Positions 15,649-24,169 of a stretch of DNA of 41,426 nt are shown here, one piece after another. The DNA is from DASPKS01 sp035628035 (GTDB lineage Bacteria > Bacteroidota > Rhodothermia > Rhodothermales > Rubricoccaceae), in assembly GCA_035628035.1 (NCBI GenBank), contig DASPKS010000097.1, forward strand, positions 1 to 41,426. Direction: 5' to 3'. Both the position numbers and the translations under genes were made by a program. Under the pieces are notes generated by a model, which was not told the origin of the DNA, ran no database searches, and saw only the letters and a list, made by a program, of their open reading frames with translations. The stretch's first letter is position 1. The number at the start of each line of letters is the position of its first letter.

Positions 15649-16446
15649 ATGCTTCCTCCGGGAACCTTACGGTTTCGCGTGCGCCGCACGGCGGCGCTCC
15701 TGGCCCTGCTCGCCTTCGTAGGTGGGTGCGACGACACCCCCGGTGTCCGGGACCCCTTCGGCCGCCCGCCTATCATCACGGCGTTCACGTTCTCTCCGGA
15801 GGAGTTCCTCCTCGACGAGAGCGCGCCGCAGGCCGAGATCCCCGTCACCGTAGAGGCCACCGTGAGCGCCGCCGACGGCGCGCCGCCGACGGTGCGCTAC
15901 CTCGTCCGGCCCGAGTTCGGGTCGGCGCCCGTCGCCGAGGGCACACTCACGCGCGGGGCGAACAACCGCTGGACCGCCGCCTTCACGCTCACGCTCGACC
16001 GCGGCGCCACCGGGCTCTACGCCGTCGTGGTGTACGCCATCGGCGCCGACGGCCGCGAGGGCGACCGCGCCACGGGGCTCCTCCGGTTCACGGCCACCTC
16101 GCTCGGGCCGCCCGTCGTCGAGAACGTGGAGCACCCCGAGACGGTCACGCGGCCGGCCACGTTCAACATCGTCGCGACGGTGTCCGACCCCGACGGGCGG
16201 AGCAACATCTCGCGCGTGGAGCTGCGGCAGCCGGGCGAGGAGCCGGGCACGTCGCAGTTCCTCCTCCGCGACGACGGCGGCGCGGGCTCGAACAGCGGCG
16301 ACGAGGTCGCCGGCGACGGGCGGTTCACCATCCGCGTGCAGGTCACCGAGGACAACGCGCCCGGCGTGTACGCCTTCGAAGTCCAGGCCTTCGACCGCAC
16401 CCGGCAGGCCAGCAACGTCTTCCCCATCAGCATCACCGTCGAATGA
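15649..16446 (+). CDS. Lipoprotein with Ig-like domains, first gene of a type IX-like operon
   Basis: A 265-residue exported lipoprotein: a basic n-region (RFRVRRTAA), hydrophobic core LLALLAFVGG, and Cys27. Residues about 40-150 and 155-265 look like two successive beta-sandwich domains; VEATVSAADGAPPTVRYLV and NIVATVSDPDGRSNISRVEL are typical strand patterns of bacterial Ig-like folds. Its stop overlaps the start of the next gene (ATGA at 16443-16446), which indicates translational coupling. With a secreted FlgD-Ig protein and two PorV-like proteins downstream, it is probably a periplasmic or surface partner of that group; the exact role is unknown. Confidence 0.65.
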   Translation: MLPPGTLRFRVRRTAALLALLAFVGGCDDTPGVRDPFGRPPIITAFTFSPEEFLLDESAPQAEIPVTVEATVSAADGAPPTVRYLVRPEFGSAPVAEGTLTRGANNRWTAAFTLTLDRGATGLYAVVVYAIGADGREGDRATGLLRFTATSLGPPVVENVEHPETVTRPATFNIVATVSDPDGRSNISRVELRQPGEEPGTSQFLLRDDGGAGSNSGDEVAGDGRFTIRVQVTEDNAPGVYAFEVQAFDRTRQASNVFPISITVE

Positions 16447-18062
16447 GCCGGATGACGCGAACGGCCGGAATCTTTTGCTTCACGGCGCTGCTCACAGCGT
16501 TCGGGGGGAGCGCGCGCGCGCAGGTCTACAGCGGGGGCACCGTCATCGAGGCGCTCCCCCTCGGCGCGCGCAACGCCGTCACGAACCTCCACGCCGAGGG
16601 CGGGCGGCTCTTCGCCGGCCCCCGCCTCGTCATCATCGAGGCGGACGGGACGGCCCGCTTCGTAGACCACGACGCCTTCACGCCGCCCGCCGCCCCCGAC
16701 GCGAGCATGTTCTCCATCGACGTGGAGGGGGACACGATCTGGGTCGGGCTCGGGTTCGTGGATGAGGACGCCGAGGGGGCGCCGCAGACGGCCGCCGGCT
16801 TCGCCTTCTCCACCGACGGCGGCGAGACGTGGGCGTTCCGCGCGCCCCAGCTCGACCGTCCCGAAGACACCACCGTCCAGTACGGCATCTCCACGCTCGA
16901 GGCGCTCCCCATCATCGTCCCCCAGCAGAGCCCGCCCTTCGACCTCGACTACGACCCCGCCACGGGCGACCTGTGGGTGGCCGGGTGGGCCAGCGGCATC
17001 CGCCGCTCCACCGACGACGGGGCCTCGTGGGAGCGAATCGTTCTCCCGCCCGACACGCTGTTCGAATTGGACCCCCAGACGCCCTACTCTTTCCGCTACG
17101 CGCCCGAGCGCGCGCCCGGCGAAGAGGGCAACAACTTCCTCGGCTTCTCCGTGCTCGTCGACGAGGCGGGGACGATCTGGGCCGGGACCGTCTCCGGCGT
17201 CAACCGCTCCGACTCGTCCGACGTCGACCCCGGCACGGGCGACCGCGCCTGGCGCCGCTTCGCGTGGGACGGCACCGAGACCGGCCTCGTAGGCAACTGG
17301 ACGATCTCGATTGAGGAGCAGCCCCGCGCCGGGCAGCGGAACCCGGTGTGGATGGCGAACTGGCGCGCGCTCGAGCCCGCCGAGGAGTTCGGGCTCACCG
17401 TCTGGACCGGCGACGACGACGAGGGCAACCCGATCTTCGAGCCGATCCTCTTCGGCGAGAAGATCTACGACGTGGCCTTCGACGGCGAGACCGTCTACGC
17501 CGGCGGCGACAACGGGCTGTTCCTCTGCGAGAACTGCCTCGCCGACCGGACGTGGCGCGCCCTCCGCAGCTTCCGCGCCCCCGACGGCACCGTGCTCCCG
17601 GTGCGCCCCGGCACCCCCGTCTACAGCGTCGCCGTGACCGACGCCGGGACGGACGACGCGGTGGTCTGGGCCGGCACGGGCGACGGCCTCCTCCGCAGCA
17701 CCGACGGCGGGGCGCGGTGGGCGCTCTTCCGGACGAGCGTCCCCACGAACCCCTCGCAGCCGACCGACGAGGTGCCGGAGGTGGAGGCCTACGCCTACCC
17801 CAACCCGTTCTCGCCCGCCGCCGACGCCTTCGTCCGCATCCGCTTCGACCTCGAGAGCGCCGCCGCCGTGCGCGTGCGCGTGTTCGACTTCGGGATGCGG
17901 CTCGTCCGCGAACTCGACGGCGGCTCGGCGCCCGCCGGTCCCGTCGAGGTGACGTGGGACGGGCGCACCGACGAGGGGACGCGCGTCGCCAACGGGGTCT
18001 ATTTCTACGTCGTCGATGCCGGGGGGCAGGAGGCCACCGGCAAGATCCTCGTGCTGGAGTGA
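16443..18062 (+). CDS. Secreted beta-propeller protein with C-terminal FlgD-Ig / type IX sorting-type domain
   Basis: A 539-residue protein with signal peptide (residues 1-26, ending SARAQ). The body has repeated propeller blades of the BNR/two-component-regulator-propeller type: STDGGETW, STDDGASW, GTIWAGT, STDGGARW and GDNGLF. The last 90 or so residues, starting AYPNPFSP, form a FlgD-Ig-like domain (VEVTWDGRTDEG, VANGVYFY, TGKILVL), the kind used as a C-terminal sorting signal for the type IX secretion system in Bacteroidota. The ATG overlaps the previous stop. PorV-like genes follow at once, which fits a cargo plus shuttle arrangement. What the propeller binds cannot be told. Confidence 0.75.
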   Translation: MSRMTRTAGIFCFTALLTAFGGSARAQVYSGGTVIEALPLGARNAVTNLHAEGGRLFAGPRLVIIEADGTARFVDHDAFTPPAAPDASMFSIDVEGDTIWVGLGFVDEDAEGAPQTAAGFAFSTDGGETWAFRAPQLDRPEDTTVQYGISTLEALPIIVPQQSPPFDLDYDPATGDLWVAGWASGIRRSTDDGASWERIVLPPDTLFELDPQTPYSFRYAPERAPGEEGNNFLGFSVLVDEAGTIWAGTVSGVNRSDSSDVDPGTGDRAWRRFAWDGTETGLVGNWTISIEEQPRAGQRNPVWMANWRALEPAEEFGLTVWTGDDDEGNPIFEPILFGEKIYDVAFDGETVYAGGDNGLFLCENCLADRTWRALRSFRAPDGTVLPVRPGTPVYSVAVTDAGTDDAVVWAGTGDGLLRSTDGGARWALFRTSVPTNPSQPTDEVPEVEAYAYPNPFSPAADAFVRIRFDLESAAAVRVRVFDFGMRLVRELDGGSAPAGPVEVTWDGRTDEGTRVANGVYFYVVDAGGQEATGKILVLE

Positions 18063-18070
18063 GGCAGGCT

Positions 18071-19084
18071 ATGACGCACCGTCTTCTCGTCCTCGTCGCG
18101 CTCGCGGCCTTCGTCGCCCCGACGGCCTCGGCGCAGTACGCCGGCGCCTTCGCGCGGATGGGCGTGGGCGCCCGCGCCGCCGCGATGGGCGGCGGCCAGA
18201 CCGCCGACGTCTTCGGCGGCGCCAGCGCCTACTTCAACCCGGCCCTCGCCCCCTTCGCCCCTGCGCAGGCGTTCGAGCTCACCGCCGGGCTCCTCTCGTT
18301 CGACCGCCAGCTCCAGCACCTCCAGTTCTCGACGCCGCTCCGGCCCCGCGCCGGGATCGCCGGCGGCGTCCTCCATGCGGGCGTCTCCGACATCGACGGC
18401 CGCGATGGGAGCGGCTACCACACCGAGGACTACAGCACCGACGAGTACGGGTTCTTCGTCGCCTTCGGGACGCGGATGAGCGACCGCCTCTCGGCGGGGC
18501 TCGGCCTCCGCTTCTACCGGAACGACCTCTTCGAGGGCGTCGACGCCGCGCAGACGCTCGGCCTCTCGCTCGGCCTCGCCGCGCGGCTCTCGGAGTCCGT
18601 CGCCCTGGGCCTCGCGGTGGACGACCTCCTCGCCCGCTACGCCTGGGATACCTCCGAGATCGGCGGCGGCACGACGACCGACCGCTTCCCGATCCGCGTC
18701 CGCGTGGGCGCCGCCGCGCAGCTCCTCCAGGGGCGGCTCACCGTCACGGCCGAGGCCGAGGGCCAGATGCGCCAGGCCGAGACGCGCACGACGACGGTCG
18801 AGCCCGTCAGCGGCACCCCCGTCGTGACGACCACGACGGAGGACCTCACGCTGGCCGGCGCGCAGGTGCGCGTCGGGGGGGAGTACTGGCTCGTCGAGCC
18901 GTTCGGCGTGCGCGTGGGGTACGACCGCTTGGGCGACGGGAGCTTCGGTGAGGCGGCGCCGTCGGCCGGCTTCGCCCTCCGCCAGCGCGTCGGCACGCTC
19001 CAGGCGCGGCTCGACTACGCCGCCATCTACGAGGCTGCGGCCGGCGCCGCGGTGCACCTCGTCACGCTCCGCGTCGAGCTATGA
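18071..19084 (+). CDS. PorV/PorQ-family outer-membrane protein, first copy
   Basis: A 337-residue barrel protein with signal peptide (residues 1-22, ASAQ). The segment GVGARAAAMGGGQTADVFGG and YFNPALAPF is the N-terminal signature of the PorV/PorQ (FadL-like) family. The family's best-known member, PorV, is the outer-membrane shuttle that takes cargo with a C-terminal sorting domain from the type IX translocon to the attachment complex. The rest alternates as amphipathic strands and ends in VTLRVEL. A Thr-rich loop (TRTTTVEPVSGTPVVTTTTE) near residue 240 is unusual. It starts 8 nt after the FlgD-Ig gene and overlaps the next gene by 4 nt. The exact PorV equivalence is uncertain; PorQ- or UPF0164-like function is possible. 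Confidence 0.72.
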   Translation: MTHRLLVLVALAAFVAPTASAQYAGAFARMGVGARAAAMGGGQTADVFGGASAYFNPALAPFAPAQAFELTAGLLSFDRQLQHLQFSTPLRPRAGIAGGVLHAGVSDIDGRDGSGYHTEDYSTDEYGFFVAFGTRMSDRLSAGLGLRFYRNDLFEGVDAAQTLGLSLGLAARLSESVALGLAVDDLLARYAWDTSEIGGGTTTDRFPIRVRVGAAAQLLQGRLTVTAEAEGQMRQAETRTTTVEPVSGTPVVTTTTEDLTLAGAQVRVGGEYWLVEPFGVRVGYDRLGDGSFGEAAPSAGFALRQRVGTLQARLDYAAIYEAAAGAAVHLVTLRVEL

Positions 19085-19992
19085 GGCGCGCGCTCCTGCT
19101 CGCCCTCGGTCTCTGCGCGGCGACGGTGCAGGCGCAAGGTGGCATGGTCTTCCTCGCGATGGACCCCCACCCGATCGCGCAGGGGATGGGGGGGGCGTGG
19201 GCGGCCCGCGCTGAGGGGCCCCTCGCGCCCCTCGCCAACCCCGCGGGCCTCGCTACGCCGAGCGGGAACGCCGCCGGGCTCACGTTCATGGACGGCCTCG
19301 CCGGCGCGCGCGCCTTCACCCTCGGCGGCCGGTTCGCGGCCGGCGCGCGCGGCGGCGTCGGGCTCTACGTGACGACGCTCACCTCGGGCGACCTCGAGGT
19401 CCGCGACGGGCCGGGCGAGCCGGCGGGCACGTTCGAGGTGCAGTACCTCGCCGTGGGCGCGGGGGCCGCGCGGCGGTTCGGGCCGGTGCAGGTGGGTGTG
19501 GGCGTGAAGGCGCTCTCCGAGCGCGCCTTCGAGGCCTCCGCGACAGGCTTCGCCGTGGACGCGGGCGCGCAGGCGTTCCTCCTTCGCGACGGCCTCCGCC
19601 TCGGCGCGGCCCTGCAGCACCTCGGCCGCATGAACGCCCTCGACACCGAGCGCAGCCCACTCCCGACGACGGTGCGCGGCGGCGTCGCCGTCTTCCCCTT
19701 CCGCGTGGTCTCCTCCACCGAGAACGCCACGCTCGTCTCGACCTCCCTCAGCGTGGAGGGCGTCTACCGCGCCGACCTCGACGAGGAGAACACGCGCCTC
19801 CGCCTCGGCGGCGAGGCCACGCTGTTCGACCTCCTCACGCTCCGGGCGGGCTACATGACGGGCGACCCCGTGCACGCGTTCACCGCCGGCGCCGGCGTGG
19901 CTGTCGGCCCCTTCCGCGTGGACTACGCGCTGCTCCCGCTCGACGAGGGCTTCGGCACCGACCACCTCATCGGGCTGCGCTACCGCTGGTAA
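19081..19992 (+). CDS. PorV/PorQ-family outer-membrane protein, second copy
   Basis: A 303-residue protein with signal peptide (residues 1-19, VQAQ). The N-terminal MDPHPIAQGMGGAWAARAEGPLAPLANPAGLA is the same family signature as in the preceding gene. The remainder is barrel-like and ends GLRYRW, with a terminal aromatic residue as required for outer-membrane insertion. Its ATG overlaps the previous stop by 4 nt (ATGA), so the two PorV-like proteins are made together. The pair are diverged, not a recent duplication. It is the last gene of the operon; there is no clear terminator in the following 120 nt. Confidence 0.72.
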   Translation: MRRALLLALGLCAATVQAQGGMVFLAMDPHPIAQGMGGAWAARAEGPLAPLANPAGLATPSGNAAGLTFMDGLAGARAFTLGGRFAAGARGGVGLYVTTLTSGDLEVRDGPGEPAGTFEVQYLAVGAGAARRFGPVQVGVGVKALSERAFEASATGFAVDAGAQAFLLRDGLRLGAALQHLGRMNALDTERSPLPTTVRGGVAVFPFRVVSSTENATLVSTSLSVEGVYRADLDEENTRLRLGGEATLFDLLTLRAGYMTGDPVHAFTAGAGVAVGPFRVDYALLPLDEGFGTDHLIGLRYRW

Positions 19993-20011
19993 GCATTCCC
20001 TTCCGCGTCCC

Positions 20012-20019
20012 TATACTGC
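20012..20019 (+). promoter_or_regulatory. -7-like box (TATACTGC)
   Basis: Lies 23 nt before an in-frame GTG at 20043 and 95 nt before the ATG at 20115 that begins the signal peptide. Match to the -7 consensus is partial. Confidence 0.25.
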
Positions 20020-20114
20020 GGCACGATTCGGGCTGAGCCTCCGTGCCCCGCGTCTGTGGGGATGATGGAGGGAGGATCAGAGGGGAAGGGGCACCGGATC
20101 GGGAGGGTGCCTAC

Positions 20115-21479
20115 ATGCCAGCGCTGGGAACGTCAACGAGGCGTAGCCTCGCGGTTGTGCTCCTCGGGGGGCTCGCCGTGACGGCCGCCGTTGCCTGCCG
20201 AGGGAACATGGGACCTGGGGAAACTCGGACCGATCCGGACCGCCCGCCGGTGGAGGGCATCGTCGCCCACGCGGCCGTGCGGCTCGTCCCCCGCTACGCG
20301 GAGCGGCGGGGGATCACGGACCGACCGGCCGAGCGCGCGCTCCTGCTCACGCTGCTCCCGGGCGGGACGGGGCTCCTCGCCATCGACAGCCGTGATCGGC
20401 CCGGCGAGGGCGGCATGGATACCGTCACGTGGCGGCAGGCGGGCAACGAGATCACACTCACCCCCGGCGCCATCGGGGGCGAGTTCGAGGGCATCTTCCG
20501 GTGGGACGCGTGGCGCCTCCGGCTCGCCGACGAGGACGGCGACGGCGTGCTGGAGTCGGGGCGTGGCACCGCACGGGGGGACTACCACTCGATGCGGGGC
20601 GACGTGGCCGACGGCTCCGACTACGAGGCCACGCTGACCGCCTCCGCGCCCCGCGAGGGCCCGGTCGCGGCGGTCCGCGGTCCGGCGCCCCCGCTGCTGG
20701 GCGGGGGGTCGGGCCGCCCCCTGTCCGTGTTCGACCGCGTCGAGGTCGTGTTCTCGCAGCCGGTGCCGTGGGCGCAGGTCGCCTCCGGGCTTCGCCTCCT
20801 CCTCGACGGGCAGCCCGTGCAGGCCACCCCCACGCCGATGCACGAGGTCCACGGGTTCGTGACGGGCGCCGTCGTCCCGCTCGGCGACTTCCCACCGTTC
20901 GGCGCCACCTTCAGCCTCGATCCCGGCGCGATCACCGACCCCGCCGGCAACGCCGCCCGCTGGAACGAGCAGCCGCTCCGGACGCCGCCCGATCCGGGGC
21001 CGCTGACCACGAACCCCGGCTTCGAGCGCGGCCCGGCGGGATGGATCGTGGAGGGGAACGCCCAGGTACAAGGGACCTTCGAGGGGCTCGCGCCCGCCGA
21101 GGGCGCCGCGCACGCCGTCGTCACCTCCGGCGGACGCCTGACCGGCTACCTCGACGTGCCCGCCGAGGCCACGCGGCTGGAGCTGTCCGTCGCCGCCTTC
21201 GGCGAGGGGCGCGGATTCGATTCCGGGCGCTCGGGGGTCGTCGAGCTGCACGCCGCCGGCACGAGCGCCTTCGTGTTCGACGCGGCGGCCCGCGAGGCGG
21301 AGGCGGTGGAGTGCGAGGACTGCCAGAGCTACGGCGCCCGCATCGGCCCGCTCCGCGTCGAGGCGGACCTGGCGCCCTTCCGGGGCCGGCGCGTCTTCCT
21401 GACGGTCTCCGCCACCGGCTCCAACTACTTCGGCTTCAACTACTACGCCGTGGTCGTCGACGACATACGCGTCCGCTGA
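20115..21479 (+). CDS. Lipoprotein with an Ig-like domain and a C-terminal jelly-roll-like domain
   Basis: A 454-residue exported protein that I do not recognise as a named family. Residues 1-28 are a lipoprotein-type signal ending AAVAC (Cys28). The middle, at about 215-300, has the pattern of a bacterial Big_5-like domain (FDRVEVVFSQPVPW, PGAITDPAGN). Residues about 310-454 resemble a carbohydrate-binding jelly roll, opening with TNPGFERGPAGWIVEG and ending YYAVVVDDIRVR. The residues between 40 and 210 are beta-rich with no motif. The in-frame GTG at 20043 has a promoter-like spacing but would place 24 polar residues before the signal, so the ATG is preferred. A surface polysaccharide-binding role is possible, not shown. 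Confidence 0.6.
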   Translation: MPALGTSTRRSLAVVLLGGLAVTAAVACRGNMGPGETRTDPDRPPVEGIVAHAAVRLVPRYAERRGITDRPAERALLLTLLPGGTGLLAIDSRDRPGEGGMDTVTWRQAGNEITLTPGAIGGEFEGIFRWDAWRLRLADEDGDGVLESGRGTARGDYHSMRGDVADGSDYEATLTASAPREGPVAAVRGPAPPLLGGGSGRPLSVFDRVEVVFSQPVPWAQVASGLRLLLDGQPVQATPTPMHEVHGFVTGAVVPLGDFPPFGATFSLDPGAITDPAGNAARWNEQPLRTPPDPGPLTTNPGFERGPAGWIVEGNAQVQGTFEGLAPAEGAAHAVVTSGGRLTGYLDVPAEATRLELSVAAFGEGRGFDSGRSGVVELHAAGTSAFVFDAAAREAEAVECEDCQSYGARIGPLRVEADLAPFRGRRVFLTVSATGSNYFGFNYYAVVVDDIRVR

Positions 21480-21494
21480 GCGCGCGGCCGGTGC

Positions 21495-22274
21495 TCACCC
21501 CCCGTACGCGCCTCGGAACGCTTCCGCCAGCGCGTCGAGTCCAACGCCAGACACGCCGGAGCGGGCGCGGAGGGTGCACCAGAAGTCGAGCGCGAGCATC
21601 TGCGCGGCGTGGATCGGCACGGCGATCCAGAACGAGCGGCACCGCCACACCAGCGCGCCGAGCGCGAGCCCGCCGAGGATGGAGAGGTACGCCTCCGCCG
21701 CCGGCTTGTCGGCGTGAAGCAGCGCGAAGGGGACCATCTGCACGACGATGGCACCCGCGCCGAAGGCCGGCGCCGTCCCGAACAGCACGAACCCGCGCCA
21801 GAGGTACTCCCACCCGATCCAGTAGAACAGGAAGAGGGCTTCGTAAAGCAAGAACACGCCCCAGTCGTGGGCGGCCTCTTCGAGGTGGGGGTACTGCGCC
21901 TGGAAGTCGGCCCCGTCGGAGAGCACCCACGTGCCGACGACGACGAAGGGGAGGTACACCGCGGCGATGAGCCCGGCCAGCCGCCAGTCGCCCAGGCCGA
22001 GGCCGATCTCGGCGGGCCGCCGCCGAAACCCGAGCACGAGGAGGAGCACCGGGAGCACGAACCCCGTGATGCCCTGCAGCCCGAACCACCACGCCCACGA
22101 GGCGAGCGCGCTCGATCCGGGCGCTACGTGCTCCTCGAAGAAGTCGCGCCCCCCGATCTGGTACTGCAGGAAAAAGAGCGCGACGGCCGCCACGAGGACG
22201 ACCACCATCTGCCGGTCGAGGCGGCGGGCGGCGTCGAGGGCGGCGCGAACCTCGCGGCGGAGGCGGTCGATCAT
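21495..22274 (-). CDS. CPBP (CAAX protease/bacteriocin-processing) family membrane protease
   Basis: A 259-residue protein with about seven membrane segments. Motif 1 is WEYLWRG (family EExxxR; only the second Glu is present), motif 2 is FALLHA (FxxxH) and motif 3 lies in IPIHAAQMLALDF. The family comprises intramembrane glutamate-type proteases related to Rce1. The lone Glu in motif 1 is a departure from the most common form, so activity cannot be assumed. A TAGCTTCG -7-type box (22307-22300) overlaps the stop codon of the upstream nitroreductase and lies 25 nt before this ATG, so it probably has its own promoter as well as possible read-through from the gene before it. Confidence 0.8.
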   Translation of the reverse strand: MIDRLRREVRAALDAARRLDRQMVVVLVAAVALFFLQYQIGGRDFFEEHVAPGSSALASWAWWFGLQGITGFVLPVLLLVLGFRRRPAEIGLGLGDWRLAGLIAAVYLPFVVVGTWVLSDGADFQAQYPHLEEAAHDWGVFLLYEALFLFYWIGWEYLWRGFVLFGTAPAFGAGAIVVQMVPFALLHADKPAAEAYLSILGGLALGALVWRCRSFWIAVPIHAAQMLALDFWCTLRARSGVSGVGLDALAEAFRGAYGG

Positions 22275-22299
22275 CGGGGAGGGAGCGAGGCGGAGGCGC

Positions 22300-22307
22300 C
22301 GAAGCTA
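22300..22307 (-). promoter_or_regulatory. -7-type promoter box (TAGCTTCG) of the CPBP protease gene
   Basis: Identical in sequence to the box before argS. Its TAG is also the stop codon of the nitroreductase. The distance to the ATG at 22274 is 25 nt. Confidence 0.45.
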
Positions 22308-22940
22308 CGCGCCCTCGTCGTCGCACCCGACGAGAGCGTCGGGCCAGCGCGGCTGCGCCCACGCACCGCTGAAGACGGTGTCGGCGAGGCAGCGGCGGCC
22401 GCGGCGGTGGTCGTCGCGGCGGGCGAACTCCTCGGGGACGTCGTCGGCCGTCTCGCCGGGATAGCCGAGCGCGAAGGCCACGACGGGCGTGAACCCCTCC
22501 GCGATGGCGAACGCCGCGCGGGCCGCCTCCGCATCGAAGCCGCCCATCTGGTGGAGGGCGAGCCCGCTCGCGGCGGCGGCGAGGCCGAGCGCCATCATCG
22601 CCGCGCCGGTGTCGTGGCGGGCGTTCTTGTTGGGTGTCCCGTTGTGGGTGAACGTCTCGGCCGAACAGGCGAAGCCGAGGACGGGCGCGCGGTGGGCCCA
22701 CACCCGGTTCCGTTCGAGCAGCGCGCCGAGCGCCCGTGCGTGCGCGTCGCCGTCGCCCTTCGCGGCCACGACGAACCGCCACGGCTGCTCGTTGCGCGAC
22801 GACGGCGCCCACCGCGCCGCCTCGAAGAGCGCGCGGAGCGTCTCCTCCGGCACGGGCGTGTCGGCGTAGACGTAGGGGCTCCAGCGAGCGTGCGCCAGGT
22901 CGAGGAGGGCATCGAGGGTGAGGGGCTCTGAGACGGGCAT
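22305..22940 (-). CDS. Nitroreductase-family FMN oxidoreductase
   Basis: A 211-residue flavoprotein of the nitroreductase superfamily, using NAD(P)H to reduce nitro- or quinone-type compounds. The N-terminal FMN-binding pattern RWSPYVYADTPVPEE and the helix AARWAPSSRNEQPWRF at about 45-60 are characteristic. A second FMN-contact segment is HDTGAAMMALGLAAAASGL near 130, and FTPVVAFALGYPG lies near the end. The frame extends to 23006, but the ATG at 22940 fits the family's start. It lies 58 nt after pyrD in the same direction. Physiological substrate is unknown. Confidence 0.9.
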   Translation of the reverse strand: MPVSEPLTLDALLDLAHARWSPYVYADTPVPEETLRALFEAARWAPSSRNEQPWRFVVAAKGDGDAHARALGALLERNRVWAHRAPVLGFACSAETFTHNGTPNKNARHDTGAAMMALGLAAAASGLALHQMGGFDAEAARAAFAIAEGFTPVVAFALGYPGETADDVPEEFARRDDHRRGRRCLADTVFSGAWAQPRWPDALVGCDDEGA

Positions 22941-22998
22941 CGGACCGAAAGAGAGGGAATACCAGAACGACGCGCCGATCTCCAGCGATCCGCCTGCC

Positions 22999-24147
22999 TC
23001 AGGCATCGAGGCCGACGGCTTCGGCGACGGACCCGAGCCGGTCGCGCTCGAAGAGGCGGAGAAGGCCCCGGTTGATCCGCTTCACGACCCCGGGTCCCTC
23101 GTACACGAGCGCGGTGTAGAGCTCCACGAGCGAGGCGCCCGCGCGGAGGCGCGCGTAGGCGGCCTCGGCCGAGTCCACCCCGCCCACGCCGACGAGGGGG
23201 AGCACGCCGTCGGTCGTGCGGTAGAGATGGCGGAGGAGGGTCGTCGCCCGGTCCGCGAGGGGTCGCCCGGAGAGGCCTCCCGCCCCGATCCGGTCGAGCG
23301 TCGCGACGTCGGCCGTGCACCCCGAGCGGTCGGACGCCGTGTTCACTGCGATGAAGCCCGCCACGCCGTGCCGCCGGCTGATCGCGACCAGCTCGTCCAC
23401 GGCGCCGGTGTCGAGCCCATCGGGTCCCGGCGGCGAGAGCTTGACGAGCACCGGCACCTCGGACAGCTGCACCGTGCGCTCGGCGAAGACGGCCGCGAGG
23501 AGGGCGTCGAGCGCGGCGGGCTCCTCGAAGGTCTTTCCCTCGGCCGTGTTGGGGCAGGAGACGTTGAGCGCGAGGAAGTCGGCGTGGGGGAGGAGGCGCC
23601 GCACGCTCTGGCGGAAGTCCTCAATGGCCTCGTCGCCGAGGATCAGCGGGTCGTGGGTCTTCGCCACGTTCACGCCCAGCACGAACCCCTCCGGTTTGCG
23701 GAGCCCGGCCAGCCGCGCGGCGATGGCCTCGGCCCCATCGTTGTTCAGCCCCATCCGGTTCACGAGGGCGCGGTCTCGTTCGAGGCGGAAGGCGCGGGGG
23801 CGGGGGTTGCCCGCGCTCGGCCGCGCCGTCACCGAGCCGACCTCCGCGAACCCGAACCCCAGCGCTGCCCAGAAGGGCACGAGCGCGGCGTTCTTGTCGA
23901 ACCCGGCGGCCAGCCCGACGGGGCTGGCGAACCGGAGCCCCCACACCGTCTGCGCCAGCCGCTCGTCCTCCACGCGGTACAGCGCGCGGACGAGCGGGCG
24001 CGCCCGCTGGCCTACGTGCGCCGCCGCCGCGCCCATGCCGTGCGCCCGCTCGGCGTCGAGCCGGAAGAGGAGCGGGCGGAGGTATCGGTAGACGGAGGAC
24101 AGAAGACGGAGGGGAGCGGACGGCGGGCAAGCTACGTTGTCCCCCAT
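22999..24147 (-). CDS. pyrD: Dihydroorotate dehydrogenase, class 2-like
   Basis: A 382-residue FMN enzyme that oxidises dihydroorotate to orotate in pyrimidine synthesis. The N-terminal amphipathic stretch (RYLRPLLFRLDAERAH), AAGFDKNA at 81-88 and NRMGLNN at 130-136 are typical of the membrane-associated, quinone-linked class 2. The catalytic-base motif, however, reads NVSCPNT with Cys198, where E. coli PyrD has Ser (SSPNT); Cys is the class 1 residue. The annotated ATG at 24147 is doubtful: a TAGCTTGC -7-type box lies inside its first codons (24134-24127), and the conserved region could start at a CTG at 24102. It follows the metallopeptidase gene by 22 nt. Confidence 0.93.
   Translation of the reverse strand: MGDNVACPPSAPLRLLSSVYRYLRPLLFRLDAERAHGMGAAAAHVGQRARPLVRALYRVEDERLAQTVWGLRFASPVGLAAGFDKNAALVPFWAALGFGFAEVGSVTARPSAGNPRPRAFRLERDRALVNRMGLNNDGAEAIAARLAGLRKPEGFVLGVNVAKTHDPLILGDEAIEDFRQSVRRLLPHADFLALNVSCPNTAEGKTFEEPAALDALLAAVFAERTVQLSEVPVLVKLSPPGPDGLDTGAVDELVAISRRHGVAGFIAVNTASDRSGCTADVATLDRIGAGGLSGRPLADRATTLLRHLYRTTDGVLPLVGVGGVDSAEAAYARLRAGASLVELYTALVYEGPGVVKRINRGLLRLFERDRLGSVAEAVGLDA
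24127..24134 (-). promoter_or_regulatory. -7-type box (TAGCTTGC) inside the annotated 5' end of pyrD
   Basis: If used, transcription would start after the ATG at 24147 and initiation would have to occur downstream, for instance at the CTG at 24102, 24 nt after the box. Confidence 0.3.
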
Positions 24148-24169
24148 CCGATGCCTTCTGGCCTCCGAA

